Positions 36,245-45,623 of a DNA stretch of 64,000 bases are shown piece by piece. A program made the position numbers and the translations under genes. How positions within the stretch are numbered: position 1 is the stretch's first letter; the number at the start of each line of letters is the position of its first letter. Below the pieces are notes generated by a model. The model made no database searches. It was not told where the DNA came from and saw only the letters and a program-made list of their open reading frames with translations. Source of the stretch: Algoriphagus locisalis (GTDB lineage Bacteria; Bacteroidota; Bacteroidia; Cytophagales; Cyclobacteriaceae); assembly GCF_900116615.1 (NCBI RefSeq), contig NZ_FPBF01000006.1, forward strand, positions 124,001 through 188,000, in the 5' to 3' direction.

Positions 36245-39200
36245 TTACGCCAATGATTTTGATTGTTCTAATGCTCTTTTCTCTAATACTGCCTTGTAAT
36301 CTCTAGGAATCACCTTGATGAATTTCTCTTTGTGACTATCCCAATCTTCAAGGAATTTAGTTGCTAGACCAGATTTGGTCAGCTTCACATGTCTTTTGAG
36401 GAAAGTCTTGATCGTGTTGAAATCCTCATTTTCCAGGTTGTCAATATCCACTAATTCTGGATTGATTTCTGTAATATATTCTTTCAGAATGTAGGCAATA
36501 CCACCGCTCATTCCGGCAGCAAAGTTTCTTCCGATTTCACCAAGATTTACTACCAATCCTCCGGTCATATATTCACATCCGTGATCTCCGATTCCTTCCA
36601 CTACAGTCTGAACTCCAGAATTTCGTACACAGAATCGTTCTCCACCTTTTCCGTTGATATATGCTTCACCAGAAGTAGCGCCATAAAATGCTACGTTACC
36701 GATGATGATGTTTTCTTCCGGAACGAACTTAGCGTTTCTGCTAGGGTAGATTATTAGTTTTCCTCCTGATAGACCTTTTCCAAAGTAATCATTTGCTTCC
36801 CCCTCTAGTTCAAAGTTTACTCCTTTGGTAAGGAATCCGCCGAAGGTTTGGCCTGCTGAACCAGTGAATTTGAAGTTAATGGTGTCTTCAGGGAGTCCTG
36901 GACTGCCGTATATTTTAGAGATCTCATTGGAAAGCATTGCTCCCACTGATCTGTCCGTATTTTTAATCTGAAAACTTCCAGAAGAGGCCATTGCTTGCTC
37001 TAACGAAGGAAGAGCAGCTTTAATCAATTGACGATCCAATACTCTCTTAAGCTCGAAATCCTGATCAATTTGCTTATGGATCCCAACGTGATCAGGAACT
37101 TCCACTTTGTGGAAAATAGGACTCAAGTCCACTTTATCCCATTTCCAGTGATTCAAGTGACCAGTTGATTGAAGGACGTTGCTTTGTCCTACCATCTCAT
37201 CAATAGTTCGGAATCCAAGCGATGCCATGATTTCTCTCAAATCCTGGACAAGGAACTGGAAGTAATTTACCACATGATCAGGATCACCGGTAAATAATTT
37301 TCTCAGTTCAGGGTTTTGAGTTGCAATACCCACTGGACAGGTGTTCAGATGACATTTTCTCATCATGATACATCCTTCTACTACCAAGGCTGCAGTGGAA
37401 ATTCCCCACTCTTCAGCGCCTAATAGCGTTGCAATCGCGAGATCACGACCGGTTCTAAGCTGTCCATCGGTTTGAAGAGTTACCCGGCTACGAAGGTTAT
37501 TTTTCACCAAGGTCTGATGCGCCTCAGATAGTCCAAGCTCCCATGGCAATCCTGCGTGACGGATAGAGCTCAATGGAGATGCTCCGGTACCACCATCTGC
37601 TCCTGAGATAAGGATAACATCCGACATGGCTTTTGCCACCCCAGCTGCTACGGTTCCTACTCCAGCCTGTGATACAAGCTTGGTATTGATTCTAGCTTTT
37701 CTATTCGCATTTTTCAAATCGTAGATCAGCTGAGCCAAATCCTCGATTGAATAAATATCGTGATGAGGTGGAGGAGAAATCAAGCCTACTCCAGGAGTAG
37801 AATGCCTTACTCTTCCTATCCAATCATCAACTTTATGACCCGGAAGCTGTCCACCTTCACCAGGCTTGGCTCCTTGCGCCATTTTGATTTGAAGTTCTGC
37901 AGCGTTTGTCAGATAGTTACTCGTGACACCGAATCTACCTGAAGCTACTTGCTTGATCGCTGAGCGTTCCCAATCCCCATTTTCTTTTTTCTCAAAACGA
38001 ATCTCATCTTCTCCTCCTTCTCCAGAGTTGCTTTTTGCGCCCATTCTGTTCATGGCTATTGCCAAAGTAGAGTGCGCTTCGTGAGAGATCGAACCAAATG
38101 ACATCGCACCTGTTGCAAACCTTCGCATGATGGAAGATGCAGGCTCTACTTCGTCAATAGGAACTGTTATTCGCTTTTTGAATTCAAATAAGCCTCTCAA
38201 AGTCAAAGCATCCTTGCTTTGCTCGTTGATTTTAGCGGCAAATTTCTTATAAAGGCTATAATCGTTTAATCGAGTTGACTTCTGTAGTAGGTGGATAGTT
38301 TCAGGGTTGAACAGGTGTTTTTCACCTCTTCTTTTCCATTGATACACGCCACCTTGTTCTAGAATCGGGCTTTCTGTCTCGTAAGCCGCTCTATGGCGAA
38401 TCAGCACTTCCTCAGCTAATTCGTCAAAGGAAATACCAGAGATTCTGGAGATCGTACCTTTGAAGCATCTATCGATTACTTCAGGACCTAAACCAATTGC
38501 TTCGAAAATCTGAGCACTTTGGTAAGACTGAAGCGTACTGATACCCATTTTAGAAAGGACCTTAAGTAGGCCTTTTCCGATTGCAGCTTGATAATTTGAG
38601 AATAGTTTCTTTTGGCTTTTGGCGTTTGGTAATTCACCTTTTTCAAACATTTCCAGTAACGACTCCAATGCCATGTATGGGTTGATCGCAGAAGCTCCAT
38701 ATCCAATTGCTGTTGCAAAGTGGTGAGTCTCCCGGATGTCACCAGATTCCAGTACCAAGCCAGCACTTGTTCTGATTTTCTTTTTCACCAAGTGATGATG
38801 AACTGCCCCTATGGCAAGTAAAGAAGGGATCGGTGCGTATTCCTCATTGCTGTTGCGGTCAGAAATAATGATTACATTTTTCCCTTCGCTGATAGCCTTC
38901 TCAGCATCGTCACAAATTTTGTCCAGTGCTTCCAAAAGTCGTCCAGGCTTATGATCTGCTACAAAAAGACTCGTAAGTGTGGCACATCTATAACCCTGAC
39001 CTTCCATGTTTTTGACTTTCTCCAAGTCCTCGTTAAGGAGAACTGGTTGAGAAATATGGATCTGGCGTGTATGTTTTGGACTTTCTTCCAAAATATTCTG
39101 TCCCACACCCAGGCGGGTGAAAAGAGACATGACCAATCGCTCACGGATCGGGTCAATCGGCGGATTACTTACTTGAGCAAATAGCTGTTTGAAGTAATTG

Positions 39201-40735
39201 GCAATATGTTGACTTTCTTTGGATAGAACAGCTAGCGGGGTATCGGCTCCCATAGAACCAATAGCTTCATAGGCAGTATCTCCCATAGGACTTAATACTA
39301 CTTTCAGTTCTTCAGAAGTATAGCCAAAGATTGTTTGCTGCTTCTTAATATTCTCAATAGAATAAGGGTGTTCCAGTTTTTTTGGATCATCTTCCAAGCG
39401 AAGTTTGATTCGCTGATCGGCTACCCACTGCTCATAAGGTTGCTTACGGCAAATTTCACCTTTCACTTCCTCGTCAAAGACCACCCGGCCTTTTTCCAAA
39501 TCTGCCCAAATCATTCTTCCTGGACTAATACGGCCTTTTTCTAATATTGTAGCTTCACGAATAGGCAATGCGCCAGCTTCGGAAGATAGGATAAGCCGTT
39601 GATCTTTTGTGATGAAATACCTAAGTGGACGAAGTCCGTTTCTATCCAATGTCGCTCCTACAGATTTTCCATCTGTAAATAGCAAAGCTGCAGGTCCATC
39701 CCATGGCTCAACTAGTGAAGCGTGGAATTTATAGAATGATTTTCTATCACGATCCATCACCTCATTATCCTGCCAAGCTTCCGGCACGAGCATCATCATC
39801 GCATGTGGAAGAGATCTACCGCTCAAAGTCAGTAGTTCTACCATCGCGTCAAGATTCGCCGAATCCGACTTTTGCTTATCAGTAATAGGCATCAACCTGG
39901 AAAGCTCCTCATCGGTGAAATACTTCGATTTCATGAGGTTTTCCTTTGACTTCATCTTATTTAGATTCCCCTTGATGGTATTGATTTCACCATTGTGAGA
40001 AAGAAAACGGAATGGTTGTGCTAGTCTCCAGTTTGGAAACGTATTTGTAGAAAATCGGGAGTGGACTATTGCAAATGCAGAGCCAATACGCGGATTCTGC
40101 AAATCCTTATAGAAAGCCAATACCTGGTCAGTTCTTAGCTGACCTTTATAGATAAGTGTTTGGCTACTTAAGCTGGCGAAATAGAATGATTGATTTACTC
40201 CAGGAATCTTGGTGTTGATTTCCGAAGTAGAATAGTTTCTTAATACATATAGCTTACGCTCTAGCTCAATACCAGTGAGTCCTTTCTTATGCTTTACAAA
40301 GAGTTGCTCAATATTTGGCATCACTTCCAGCGCCCCAGAGCCTGGAACTGTCTCATCTACTGGAACAGACCGATAACCGATCAACTCAAAGTCCAACTCT
40401 TCAATCAGCTGATTGAGAAGTTCTTTTGATTTGTGGAATAGCTGTTTATTCTTTGGAAAGAAAGTCATTCCCACACCGTAATATCCAGCTTCTGGAAGTT
40501 CTATCTCTGTACGCGCAGTGATATCCTTTAGGAACTGATGTGGTACCTGTATTAATATGCCCGCTCCATCGCCAGATTTAGGATCTGCTCCACGTCCGCC
40601 ACGGTGCTCCATATTGCTCAGCATATATAAGGCATCGCTAATCGTCTCATGTGAGGGAACTGCGCTCAGATCGACAACCGCACCTATACCGCAGGAGTCA
40701 TGCTCAAACTCCGATCGATACAAACCTTCTTGCAT
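36245..40735 (-). CDS. gltB: Glutamate synthase, large subunit
   Basis: A 1496-residue large subunit from ATG 40735; a TTG 33 bp upstream extends the frame without support. The amidotransferase nucleophile is the cysteine in HDSCGIGAV, with a short propeptide before it. A central domain follows, then an FMN-binding synthase domain (SGADGGTGASPLSSIRHAG; iron-sulfur CHLNTCPVG). The C-terminal GXGXG-type beta-helix region comes last (GKGLSGGKLIIYP, GGIAYIL). It makes glutamate and passes electrons from gltD, with which it forms a tight operon. A 393-bp gap precedes it. Confidence 0.95.
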   Translation of the reverse strand: MQEGLYRSEFEHDSCGIGAVVDLSAVPSHETISDALYMLSNMEHRGGRGADPKSGDGAGILIQVPHQFLKDITARTEIELPEAGYYGVGMTFFPKNKQLFHKSKELLNQLIEELDFELIGYRSVPVDETVPGSGALEVMPNIEQLFVKHKKGLTGIELERKLYVLRNYSTSEINTKIPGVNQSFYFASLSSQTLIYKGQLRTDQVLAFYKDLQNPRIGSAFAIVHSRFSTNTFPNWRLAQPFRFLSHNGEINTIKGNLNKMKSKENLMKSKYFTDEELSRLMPITDKQKSDSANLDAMVELLTLSGRSLPHAMMMLVPEAWQDNEVMDRDRKSFYKFHASLVEPWDGPAALLFTDGKSVGATLDRNGLRPLRYFITKDQRLILSSEAGALPIREATILEKGRISPGRMIWADLEKGRVVFDEEVKGEICRKQPYEQWVADQRIKLRLEDDPKKLEHPYSIENIKKQQTIFGYTSEELKVVLSPMGDTAYEAIGSMGADTPLAVLSKESQHIANYFKQLFAQVSNPPIDPIRERLVMSLFTRLGVGQNILEESPKHTRQIHISQPVLLNEDLEKVKNMEGQGYRCATLTSLFVADHKPGRLLEALDKICDDAEKAISEGKNVIIISDRNSNEEYAPIPSLLAIGAVHHHLVKKKIRTSAGLVLESGDIRETHHFATAIGYGASAINPYMALESLLEMFEKGELPNAKSQKKLFSNYQAAIGKGLLKVLSKMGISTLQSYQSAQIFEAIGLGPEVIDRCFKGTISRISGISFDELAEEVLIRHRAAYETESPILEQGGVYQWKRRGEKHLFNPETIHLLQKSTRLNDYSLYKKFAAKINEQSKDALTLRGLFEFKKRITVPIDEVEPASSIMRRFATGAMSFGSISHEAHSTLAIAMNRMGAKSNSGEGGEDEIRFEKKENGDWERSAIKQVASGRFGVTSNYLTNAAELQIKMAQGAKPGEGGQLPGHKVDDWIGRVRHSTPGVGLISPPPHHDIYSIEDLAQLIYDLKNANRKARINTKLVSQAGVGTVAAGVAKAMSDVILISGADGGTGASPLSSIRHAGLPWELGLSEAHQTLVKNNLRSRVTLQTDGQLRTGRDLAIATLLGAEEWGISTAALVVEGCIMMRKCHLNTCPVGIATQNPELRKLFTGDPDHVVNYFQFLVQDLREIMASLGFRTIDEMVGQSNVLQSTGHLNHWKWDKVDLSPIFHKVEVPDHVGIHKQIDQDFELKRVLDRQLIKAALPSLEQAMASSGSFQIKNTDRSVGAMLSNEISKIYGSPGLPEDTINFKFTGSAGQTFGGFLTKGVNFELEGEANDYFGKGLSGGKLIIYPSRNAKFVPEENIIIGNVAFYGATSGEAYINGKGGERFCVRNSGVQTVVEGIGDHGCEYMTGGLVVNLGEIGRNFAAGMSGGIAYILKEYITEINPELVDIDNLENEDFNTIKTFLKRHVKLTKSGLATKFLEDWDSHKEKFIKVIPRDYKAVLEKRALEQSKSLA

Positions 40736-41128
40736 TTTTATAGAATTTATTAGGTTCAAAATTTCCAAAAATTACAGAAAAAAATTGTCCTATTAAAATT
40801 ACGGCAACAAAACGGCTGCTTTAGTGCCTTATTTTTTATGGAATTTGACTTTTTTAAAATTTTGGCAATTAACTTTTTGGTGTGAAAAACTGACAAGGGC
40901 AGAAAAAATTATAGCAGTATTTGAAGAAATAGGGTAGATTTCTATTCAAATCCGAAAAAAAATGTGAGAATTCTAGAATTCGGGGATGTTGATAAAATCT
41001 ATTAAAAAAATTAAAATTATTTTCCGCGAAATTTTCTATTGACTCTTCATAACAGAGATCAAAAGATAAAGGAAAGAATATTGTTCTGTAAAATCTATGA
41101 AACTAAGAATATTATAAAGCCTTGTTTT
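40736..41128. other. AT-rich gap upstream of gltB containing a 14-bp palindrome
   Basis: This 393-bp stretch between gltB and the end of gldE is strongly AT-rich with many A- and T-runs and no open frame of note. It holds the perfect 14-bp palindrome GAATTCTAGAATTC at 40968-40981. The gltB promoter should lie here on the minus strand, but I see no convincing TAnnTTTG element. The expected gldD gene is not in this gap. Confidence 0.5.
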
Positions 41129-42478
41129 TCAGTCAGTATGAGGGCCAAGCGAATCTTTGTCTAAAGAATTGATGTGGACTTTCACCTTTTTGATTTTCTT
41201 GGAATCTACTGCCAAGATTGTAAACTCGAAATCCTCAAACTTTATCTTCGTCCCATTCTTTGGCAACTTGGAATTGAGTTCCAAAAGTAAGCCTCCAAGG
41301 GATTCACTTTCGCCTTTTACTTCTTCAAAAATCTGCCCGTCTAATTCCAGCTTTTTGCAGAAATCATTTAATGAAACTTTACCTTCAAAAATGAAAGTGG
41401 CAGGGTCTATCTCCTGAAAGAAGATATCGTCGTGATCGTCAAATTCATCGTTGATTTCCCCGATGATTTCTTCGATCAAATCCTCTAATGTGACCAGTCC
41501 CGAAGTTCCACCATACTCATCCACCACGATGGCCATGTGTACCCGCTTTAATTGAAAATCCTTCAATAAGGTATCTACTTTCTTGTTTTCCGGCACAAAG
41601 AAGCTTTTGCGAATCAATTCATTCCAAGCAAAATCCTCGTCTCTTTCTATGTACGGAAGCAGGTCTTTGATGTAGAGTATCCCTTGAATATTATCGATCG
41701 TTTCTTCATAAACCGGGATTCTGGAATAGCCGCTTTTGTTAATTTTATCCATCAACTCATGGAAGTCAATCTCCATATCGACCGCTGTTATGTCCATGCG
41801 GCTCTGCATCACCTGCTTTACGGTAAGTGTACCAAAATTTACGATGCCCCTCAAGATCTCCCGCTCTTCATTAGGTGCATCTTCAGTGGTCAGGTCTAAG
41901 GCTTGATTAAGCTCATTTACAGAAAGGGAATAGCCTTTTTTCTCTATTCGCTTTTCGAGCAAGTTGCTAAAAGCCATCAAAAACCTAGAGAAAGGTCTGA
42001 GGATCGTAGAGAAAAAGCTAATGCTCGGGGCCATGATGAGACTGAACTCCACCTTGGCTTTATTGGCATATACTTTAGGCACTATTTCACCGAAAAAAAC
42101 AATTGCGAAGGTGACACCAATGGTCTGTACCAGAATTATGATTATGCCAGTTGCGTTTTGCCCAAAAATCGACCAAGCCACAAACGTAGTCAATGTCACA
42201 ATACCAATATTGATCAGGTTGTTGAGAATCAAGATGGTGCTGAGCAGGTTTTTTGGCGTTTCTACCAGGTTGAGTACCTTTTTGCCTCTGGGAGTATTTT
42301 CCTCTTCAATATTCCCTAAGTCTTCATTGGACAGGGAAAAAAAAGCTACCTCTGAACCAGAAACTAAGGCAGAGCCGATTAATAAGAGTATAAAAAGCAA
42401 TCCATTTAGAATCAGATAACTTACCGATGGTAAACTAATCTGAGCGAGTAAATGGTAACTCGGGTAGGGATCGTCCAT
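41129..42478 (-). CDS. gldE: Gliding-motility-associated protein GldE (CorC/HlyC-type transporter)
   Basis: A 449-residue protein with a DUF21 membrane region (about residues 15-200, four hydrophobic segments; SALVSGSEVAFFSLS is characteristic). Two CBS domains follow (about 215-340, with VVDEYGGTSGLVTLEDLIEE), and then a CorC_HlyC domain (about 355-440). This layout, and its place after ssb and mutY, match GldE of Bacteroidota. In Flavobacterium, GldE supports gliding and type IX secretion with GldD. Here the gldD gene is not adjacent. It could also act in metal ion transport, as related CorC proteins do. Confidence 0.85.
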   Translation of the reverse strand: MDDPYPSYHLLAQISLPSVSYLILNGLLFILLLIGSALVSGSEVAFFSLSNEDLGNIEEENTPRGKKVLNLVETPKNLLSTILILNNLINIGIVTLTTFVAWSIFGQNATGIIIILVQTIGVTFAIVFFGEIVPKVYANKAKVEFSLIMAPSISFFSTILRPFSRFLMAFSNLLEKRIEKKGYSLSVNELNQALDLTTEDAPNEEREILRGIVNFGTLTVKQVMQSRMDITAVDMEIDFHELMDKINKSGYSRIPVYEETIDNIQGILYIKDLLPYIERDEDFAWNELIRKSFFVPENKKVDTLLKDFQLKRVHMAIVVDEYGGTSGLVTLEDLIEEIIGEINDEFDDHDDIFFQEIDPATFIFEGKVSLNDFCKKLELDGQIFEEVKGESESLGGLLLELNSKLPKNGTKIKFEDFEFTILAVDSKKIKKVKVHINSLDKDSLGPHTD

Positions 42479-42504
42479 GTATTAAACCGCAAAGGTTAAT
42501 GCAA

Positions 42505-42542
42505 AATTAAAAAATTCCCCTGAAAATAGCTTCCAGGGGAAT
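42505..42542 (-). terminator. Rho-independent terminator between ssb and gldE
   Basis: ATTCCCCTG (42514-42522) pairs with CAGGGGAAT (42534-42542). On the minus strand it is followed by five T and an AT-rich tail. It separates ssb from gldE. Confidence 0.75.
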
Positions 42543-42548
42543 AGATTA

Positions 42549-43019
42549 TTAAAATGGCAGATCATCATCTTCTGTATCTGAAACCATTTCCTGTGCTTTT
42601 GGTGCCGCAGAAGGCGCTGCTGATGCAGGTTTTTGCTGTGTTGATTGCTGAGGTGCTCCCTGAGCTCCAGCACTTGATGCACCATCTGGTTTACTACCTA
42701 GCATAGTGAAACTTAGTACTCTAATCCTTGTTCTGTAGCGATTTTGACCTTGATCATCCTGCCAGCTATCTGTTTTAATTTTTCCTTCTACATAAATCTG
42801 GCTTCCTTTTTTAAGGTATTGCTCAGCGATTTTAGCCTGTGCACCCCACATTTCAAGGTCATGCCATTCGGTTTGCTCTACGCGCTCGCCGTTTCTATTT
42901 TTATAAGCTTCAGTCGTTGCAAGCCGAAGATTTGCAACTGTGTTGTCGCCTTCCAAATACTTTACTTCTGGGTCGGCCCCGAGATTGCCTACTAGAATTA
43001 CTTTATTTACTCCTGCCAT
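42549..43019 (-). CDS. ssb: Single-stranded DNA-binding protein
   Basis: A 156-residue SSB. The OB fold starts VNKVILVGNLGADPEVKYL and includes AYKNRNGERVEQTEWHDLEMWG and YLKKGSQIYVEGKIKT. The tail is rich in glutamine, alanine and proline and ends in EDDDLPF, the conserved acidic tip that recruits DNA repair and replication proteins. It lies between mutY and gldE in the usual Bacteroidota order, but a terminator separates it from gldE. Confidence 0.95.
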   Translation of the reverse strand: MAGVNKVILVGNLGADPEVKYLEGDNTVANLRLATTEAYKNRNGERVEQTEWHDLEMWGAQAKIAEQYLKKGSQIYVEGKIKTDSWQDDQGQNRYRTRIRVLSFTMLGSKPDGASSAGAQGAPQQSTQQKPASAAPSAAPKAQEMVSDTEDDDLPF

Positions 43020-43065
43020 AATAAGTTTAATTTAAGATTGAAAAAGTCTAACAGCTTGAAGGTAC

Positions 43066-44139
43066 TCAAATCCCTTGATCGTTCAAAAAGTTTACGATCA
43101 ACTTTGGTTTGGCTAGGTATTCGATTTTATCCTCCGCTACCAGCATAAACCCTTCGTTTTCGCACCAGGCTTCAAGTTCAACCAAATTTTCTTTTTCTAT
43201 CTCCACTTCTGAGAAAACAGCATTTAGTCGTTGGTGGGACAATATGTGTCGGTATTTTTTGGGAAAAGGATGGATTTGTTCTTTGGAAGATGATGGAATT
43301 TCGATTGTGCGCTTTTTAATATCATTAGTTGACTCTTCCTGCGGGAAATCAAAAAGCCCTTCCCAGATGTCACCTGAAGTCCTTTTTTTCCACACCCATT
43401 TCTCCCCACACTTAATTACATAATAGTGGAAATGACGTTCTTTAATCTTCACTTTATTGATCTTCAGGGGTAGATCCGCCACCATATTATATAGGAGTGC
43501 AAAACAGGAGGATTTAAGAGGGCAGGTTTCACATCCTGGACTTTTGGGAGTGCATAGTCTAGCGCCAAAATCCATCATAGCTTGGTTGAATTCTCCGGGT
43601 TGATCTTTTGGGATAACCTGGTTTGCAAGTGCTTCAAACTCCTTCTTGGCTTTTGAACTTGCGATGTCTGTCTCTATTCCGAAGTAGCGAGAGAGTACAC
43701 GGAATACATTTCCATCCACCACGGCTTTCACTTCTCCATATGCAAAGCTGGCAATTGCAGCTGCAGTGTAGCTACCGACACCTTTCAGCTTCAGGAGTTC
43801 GTCATAGGTTTTTGGAAAAACACCGTCCATATCAAACCAGATACTTTTTGCGCAAGCATGGAGATTTCTCGCCCTGCTGTAATATCCTAATCCCTGCCAG
43901 AGTCTCAGCACTTCTTCTTCCGGTGCCAAAGCCAGATCTTTTACAGTGGGATAAGTCTCCACAAATGCGTAATAATACGGTAACCCCTGAGCGACCCGTG
44001 TCTGCTGAAGAATGATCTCAGAGAGCCAAATTTTGTATGGATCATGCGTACCTCTCCATGGTAATTCTCTTGGATTTTCTTGATACCAAGTTAGTATTTG
44101 ATGCGAAAAAGCCTGATATTCAGTGGTTTTGTGGGGCAT
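43066..44139 (-). CDS. mutY: A/G-specific adenine glycosylase
   Basis: A 357-residue base-excision enzyme that removes adenine opposite 8-oxoguanine. The helix-hairpin-helix GxD region is LKGVGSYTAAAIASFAYGEVKAVVDGNVFRV, with the catalytic aspartate in VVDGNV. The iron-sulfur cluster loop is CTPKSPGCETCPLKSSC, spaced C-x6-C-x2-C-x5-C as in the family. The C-terminal third is a NUDIX-like domain that checks for oxoguanine. ATG 44139 is used; a TTG two codons upstream gives a longer frame. It diverges from the HU gene. Confidence 0.95.
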   Translation of the reverse strand: MPHKTTEYQAFSHQILTWYQENPRELPWRGTHDPYKIWLSEIILQQTRVAQGLPYYYAFVETYPTVKDLALAPEEEVLRLWQGLGYYSRARNLHACAKSIWFDMDGVFPKTYDELLKLKGVGSYTAAAIASFAYGEVKAVVDGNVFRVLSRYFGIETDIASSKAKKEFEALANQVIPKDQPGEFNQAMMDFGARLCTPKSPGCETCPLKSSCFALLYNMVADLPLKINKVKIKERHFHYYVIKCGEKWVWKKRTSGDIWEGLFDFPQEESTNDIKKRTIEIPSSSKEQIHPFPKKYRHILSHQRLNAVFSEVEIEKENLVELEAWCENEGFMLVAEDKIEYLAKPKLIVNFLNDQGI

Positions 44140-44183
44140 AGTCAATTAGTGTCTAACATACAAATCAAGCTAATTTTTATGAA

Positions 44184-44218
44184 TTTGTTTTTTAATTGCA
44201 ATGGTTCTCGTACATTTG
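44184..44218 (+). promoter_or_regulatory. Promoter of the HU gene
   Basis: TTTG at 44184-44187 and TACATTTG at 44211-44218 (TAnnTTTG consensus) are 23 nt apart, within the known Bacteroidota range. Transcription would start near 44225, leaving a leader of about 60 nt before the GTG start at 44285. Confidence 0.55.
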
Positions 44219-44284
44219 CAGTCCCAAAAACACTTGGTTAATAGGTTGTTAAGCTTATTTCGTAATTTCTAAATTAATATTACA

Positions 44285-44593
44285 GTGACTAAAGCAGAAG
44301 TAATCACTAAGATTTCGGACAAAACAGGAATCCAAAAGGATGATGTGACACAAGCCATTGAGGCGTTCTTCAAAGTAGTGAAGGATTCAATGTCCGAAGG
44401 AGACAACATCTACGTGAGAGGATTTGGTAGCTTCATCAATAAGAAGAGAGCTAAAAAAATCGCACGAAACATCTCCAAAAACACAGCAATCGTAATCGAC
44501 GAGCATTACATTCCGGCTTTCAAGCCGTCTAAAGTATTCGTAGAGAAGATTAAGAACAGCAAAAAAATCAAGGAACTAGCACCCCAAGACTAA
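44285..44593 (+). CDS. HU/IHF family DNA-binding protein
   Basis: A 102-residue nucleoid protein that bends and compacts DNA. It starts at a GTG codon (the usual MTKAEVI N-terminus follows). The beta-arm region reads YVRGFGSFINKKRAKKIARN and the end is IPAFKPSKVFVEKIKN, both typical of HU. It is the first gene of a block with the TPR protein, the tiny basic protein and rng, divergent from mutY. Confidence 0.93.
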   Translation: MTKAEVITKISDKTGIQKDDVTQAIEAFFKVVKDSMSEGDNIYVRGFGSFINKKRAKKIARNISKNTAIVIDEHYIPAFKPSKVFVEKIKNSKKIKELAPQD

Positions 44594-44611
44594 ATCTAGG
44601 GAGCTTTTGAC

Positions 44612-45439
44612 ATGAAAAGATCTCAGATCATACTTATCGCAATAGGAGTCATCACAGTCGGAGGACTGTATGCACTTCCTAGCGTGGTAGTGGACAACGA
44701 AAGCAAGGCAGATGGAGTTTCACAAGAAAATTCATCCACTTCTACCACATCCACTGATCCCGTAGCGATGCATGAAACTGAGCTAAGTCCTGACCAGAAA
44801 CTTCAGATAAATACGCTGAAACTTCAGATCGCAGAGAATTCTTCGAAAGAAGGCGTAAAATCTTCCACGGAAGAGATTGCTGCGATTTACCAGGAACTTG
44901 GGAAGTACGATAGTGCAGGATATTATCTTAGTTTGGCGGCTGATCAGCAGTCGGACCTGGAACTAGCCGAAAAAGCAGGAAATGCCTTTTATGAGGCGTT
45001 CAGCTTTGCGCTGGATCCAGAGAAAGTAACCTACACTGCCGAACAGACCCGAAAGTATTTAAACCAGGTGCTGGATAATGATCCCACCCGCTTGGATTTG
45101 AAAACCAAGGTAGCGATGACTTATGTGTCCTCGTCCAACCCAATGCAAGGAATCACGATGCTCAGAGAAATCCTCGAGCAGGATCCGCAAAATGAGGACG
45201 GGCTGTTCAACATGGGCGTGCTATCTATGCAATCAGGCCAGTATAAGCGTGCCATTGAAAGATTCGAAGAATTAGTCCAATATCACCCGGACAACCTTCA
45301 GGGGCAGTTTTATCTGGCAGTGAGCTATTTCGAAGCCAAGCAAAACAACAAAGCGAAAGCCCAGTTTGAGAAAGTAAAAACGATGACTCAGGATGAAATG
45401 ATCCTAGGTAGCATCGAAACCTATCTCGACAAGCTATAA
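44612..45439 (+). CDS. Tetratricopeptide-repeat protein with N-terminal membrane anchor
   Basis: A 275-residue protein with one N-terminal hydrophobic segment (IILIAIGVITVGGLYALP). A low-complexity serine/threonine stretch follows, then TPR-like helices (about residues 85-270, including DGLFNMGVLSMQSGQYKRAIERFEELVQYHP). TPR proteins bind partner proteins; the partner is not known. It lies 18 bp after HU and 31 bp before the tiny basic protein gene, so they are probably in one operon. Confidence 0.8.
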   Translation: MKRSQIILIAIGVITVGGLYALPSVVVDNESKADGVSQENSSTSTTSTDPVAMHETELSPDQKLQINTLKLQIAENSSKEGVKSSTEEIAAIYQELGKYDSAGYYLSLAADQQSDLELAEKAGNAFYEAFSFALDPEKVTYTAEQTRKYLNQVLDNDPTRLDLKTKVAMTYVSSSNPMQGITMLREILEQDPQNEDGLFNMGVLSMQSGQYKRAIERFEELVQYHPDNLQGQFYLAVSYFEAKQNNKAKAQFEKVKTMTQDEMILGSIETYLDKL

Positions 45440-45470
45440 ATTATTTGTATCACTACTAAATCCAAAGACT

Positions 45471-45560
45471 ATGCCTTGCGGAAAGAAAAGAAAAAGACAT
45501 AAGATCGCTACGCACAAGCGTAAGAAGAGACTAAGAAAAAACAGACATAAGAAGAAGTAA
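45471..45560 (+). CDS. Tiny basic protein, AURKAIP1/COX24-like (29 residues)
   Basis: MPCGKKRKRHKIATHKRKKR and a nine-residue RLRK-type lysine-rich tail. The 29-residue product is almost entirely lysine, arginine and histidine. It resembles the conserved small AURKAIP1/COX24-domain proteins found upstream of RNase G in Bacteroidota. The mitochondrial homologue (mS38) is a small-subunit ribosomal protein, so a ribosomal role is plausible. It is too short for usual ORF calling. Its last codons form one arm of the 12-bp hairpin at 45547-45575. Confidence 0.75.
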   Translation: MPCGKKRKRHKIATHKRKKRLRKNRHKKK

Positions 45561-45575
45561 TACACTTCTTCTTAT
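45547..45575 (+). repeat. Perfect 12-bp hairpin between the tiny basic gene and rng
   Basis: ATAAGAAGAAGT (45547-45558) pairs fully with ACTTCTTCTTAT (45564-45575) around the loop AATAC. The left arm is the end of the tiny gene's coding sequence. No T-run follows, so it is probably a processing or translation-control structure for rng rather than a terminator. Confidence 0.7.
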
Positions 45576-45623
45576 TGACATTTGAGTAAAACGTTCATTT
45601 ACATAGTATAATAAGACGAGATT

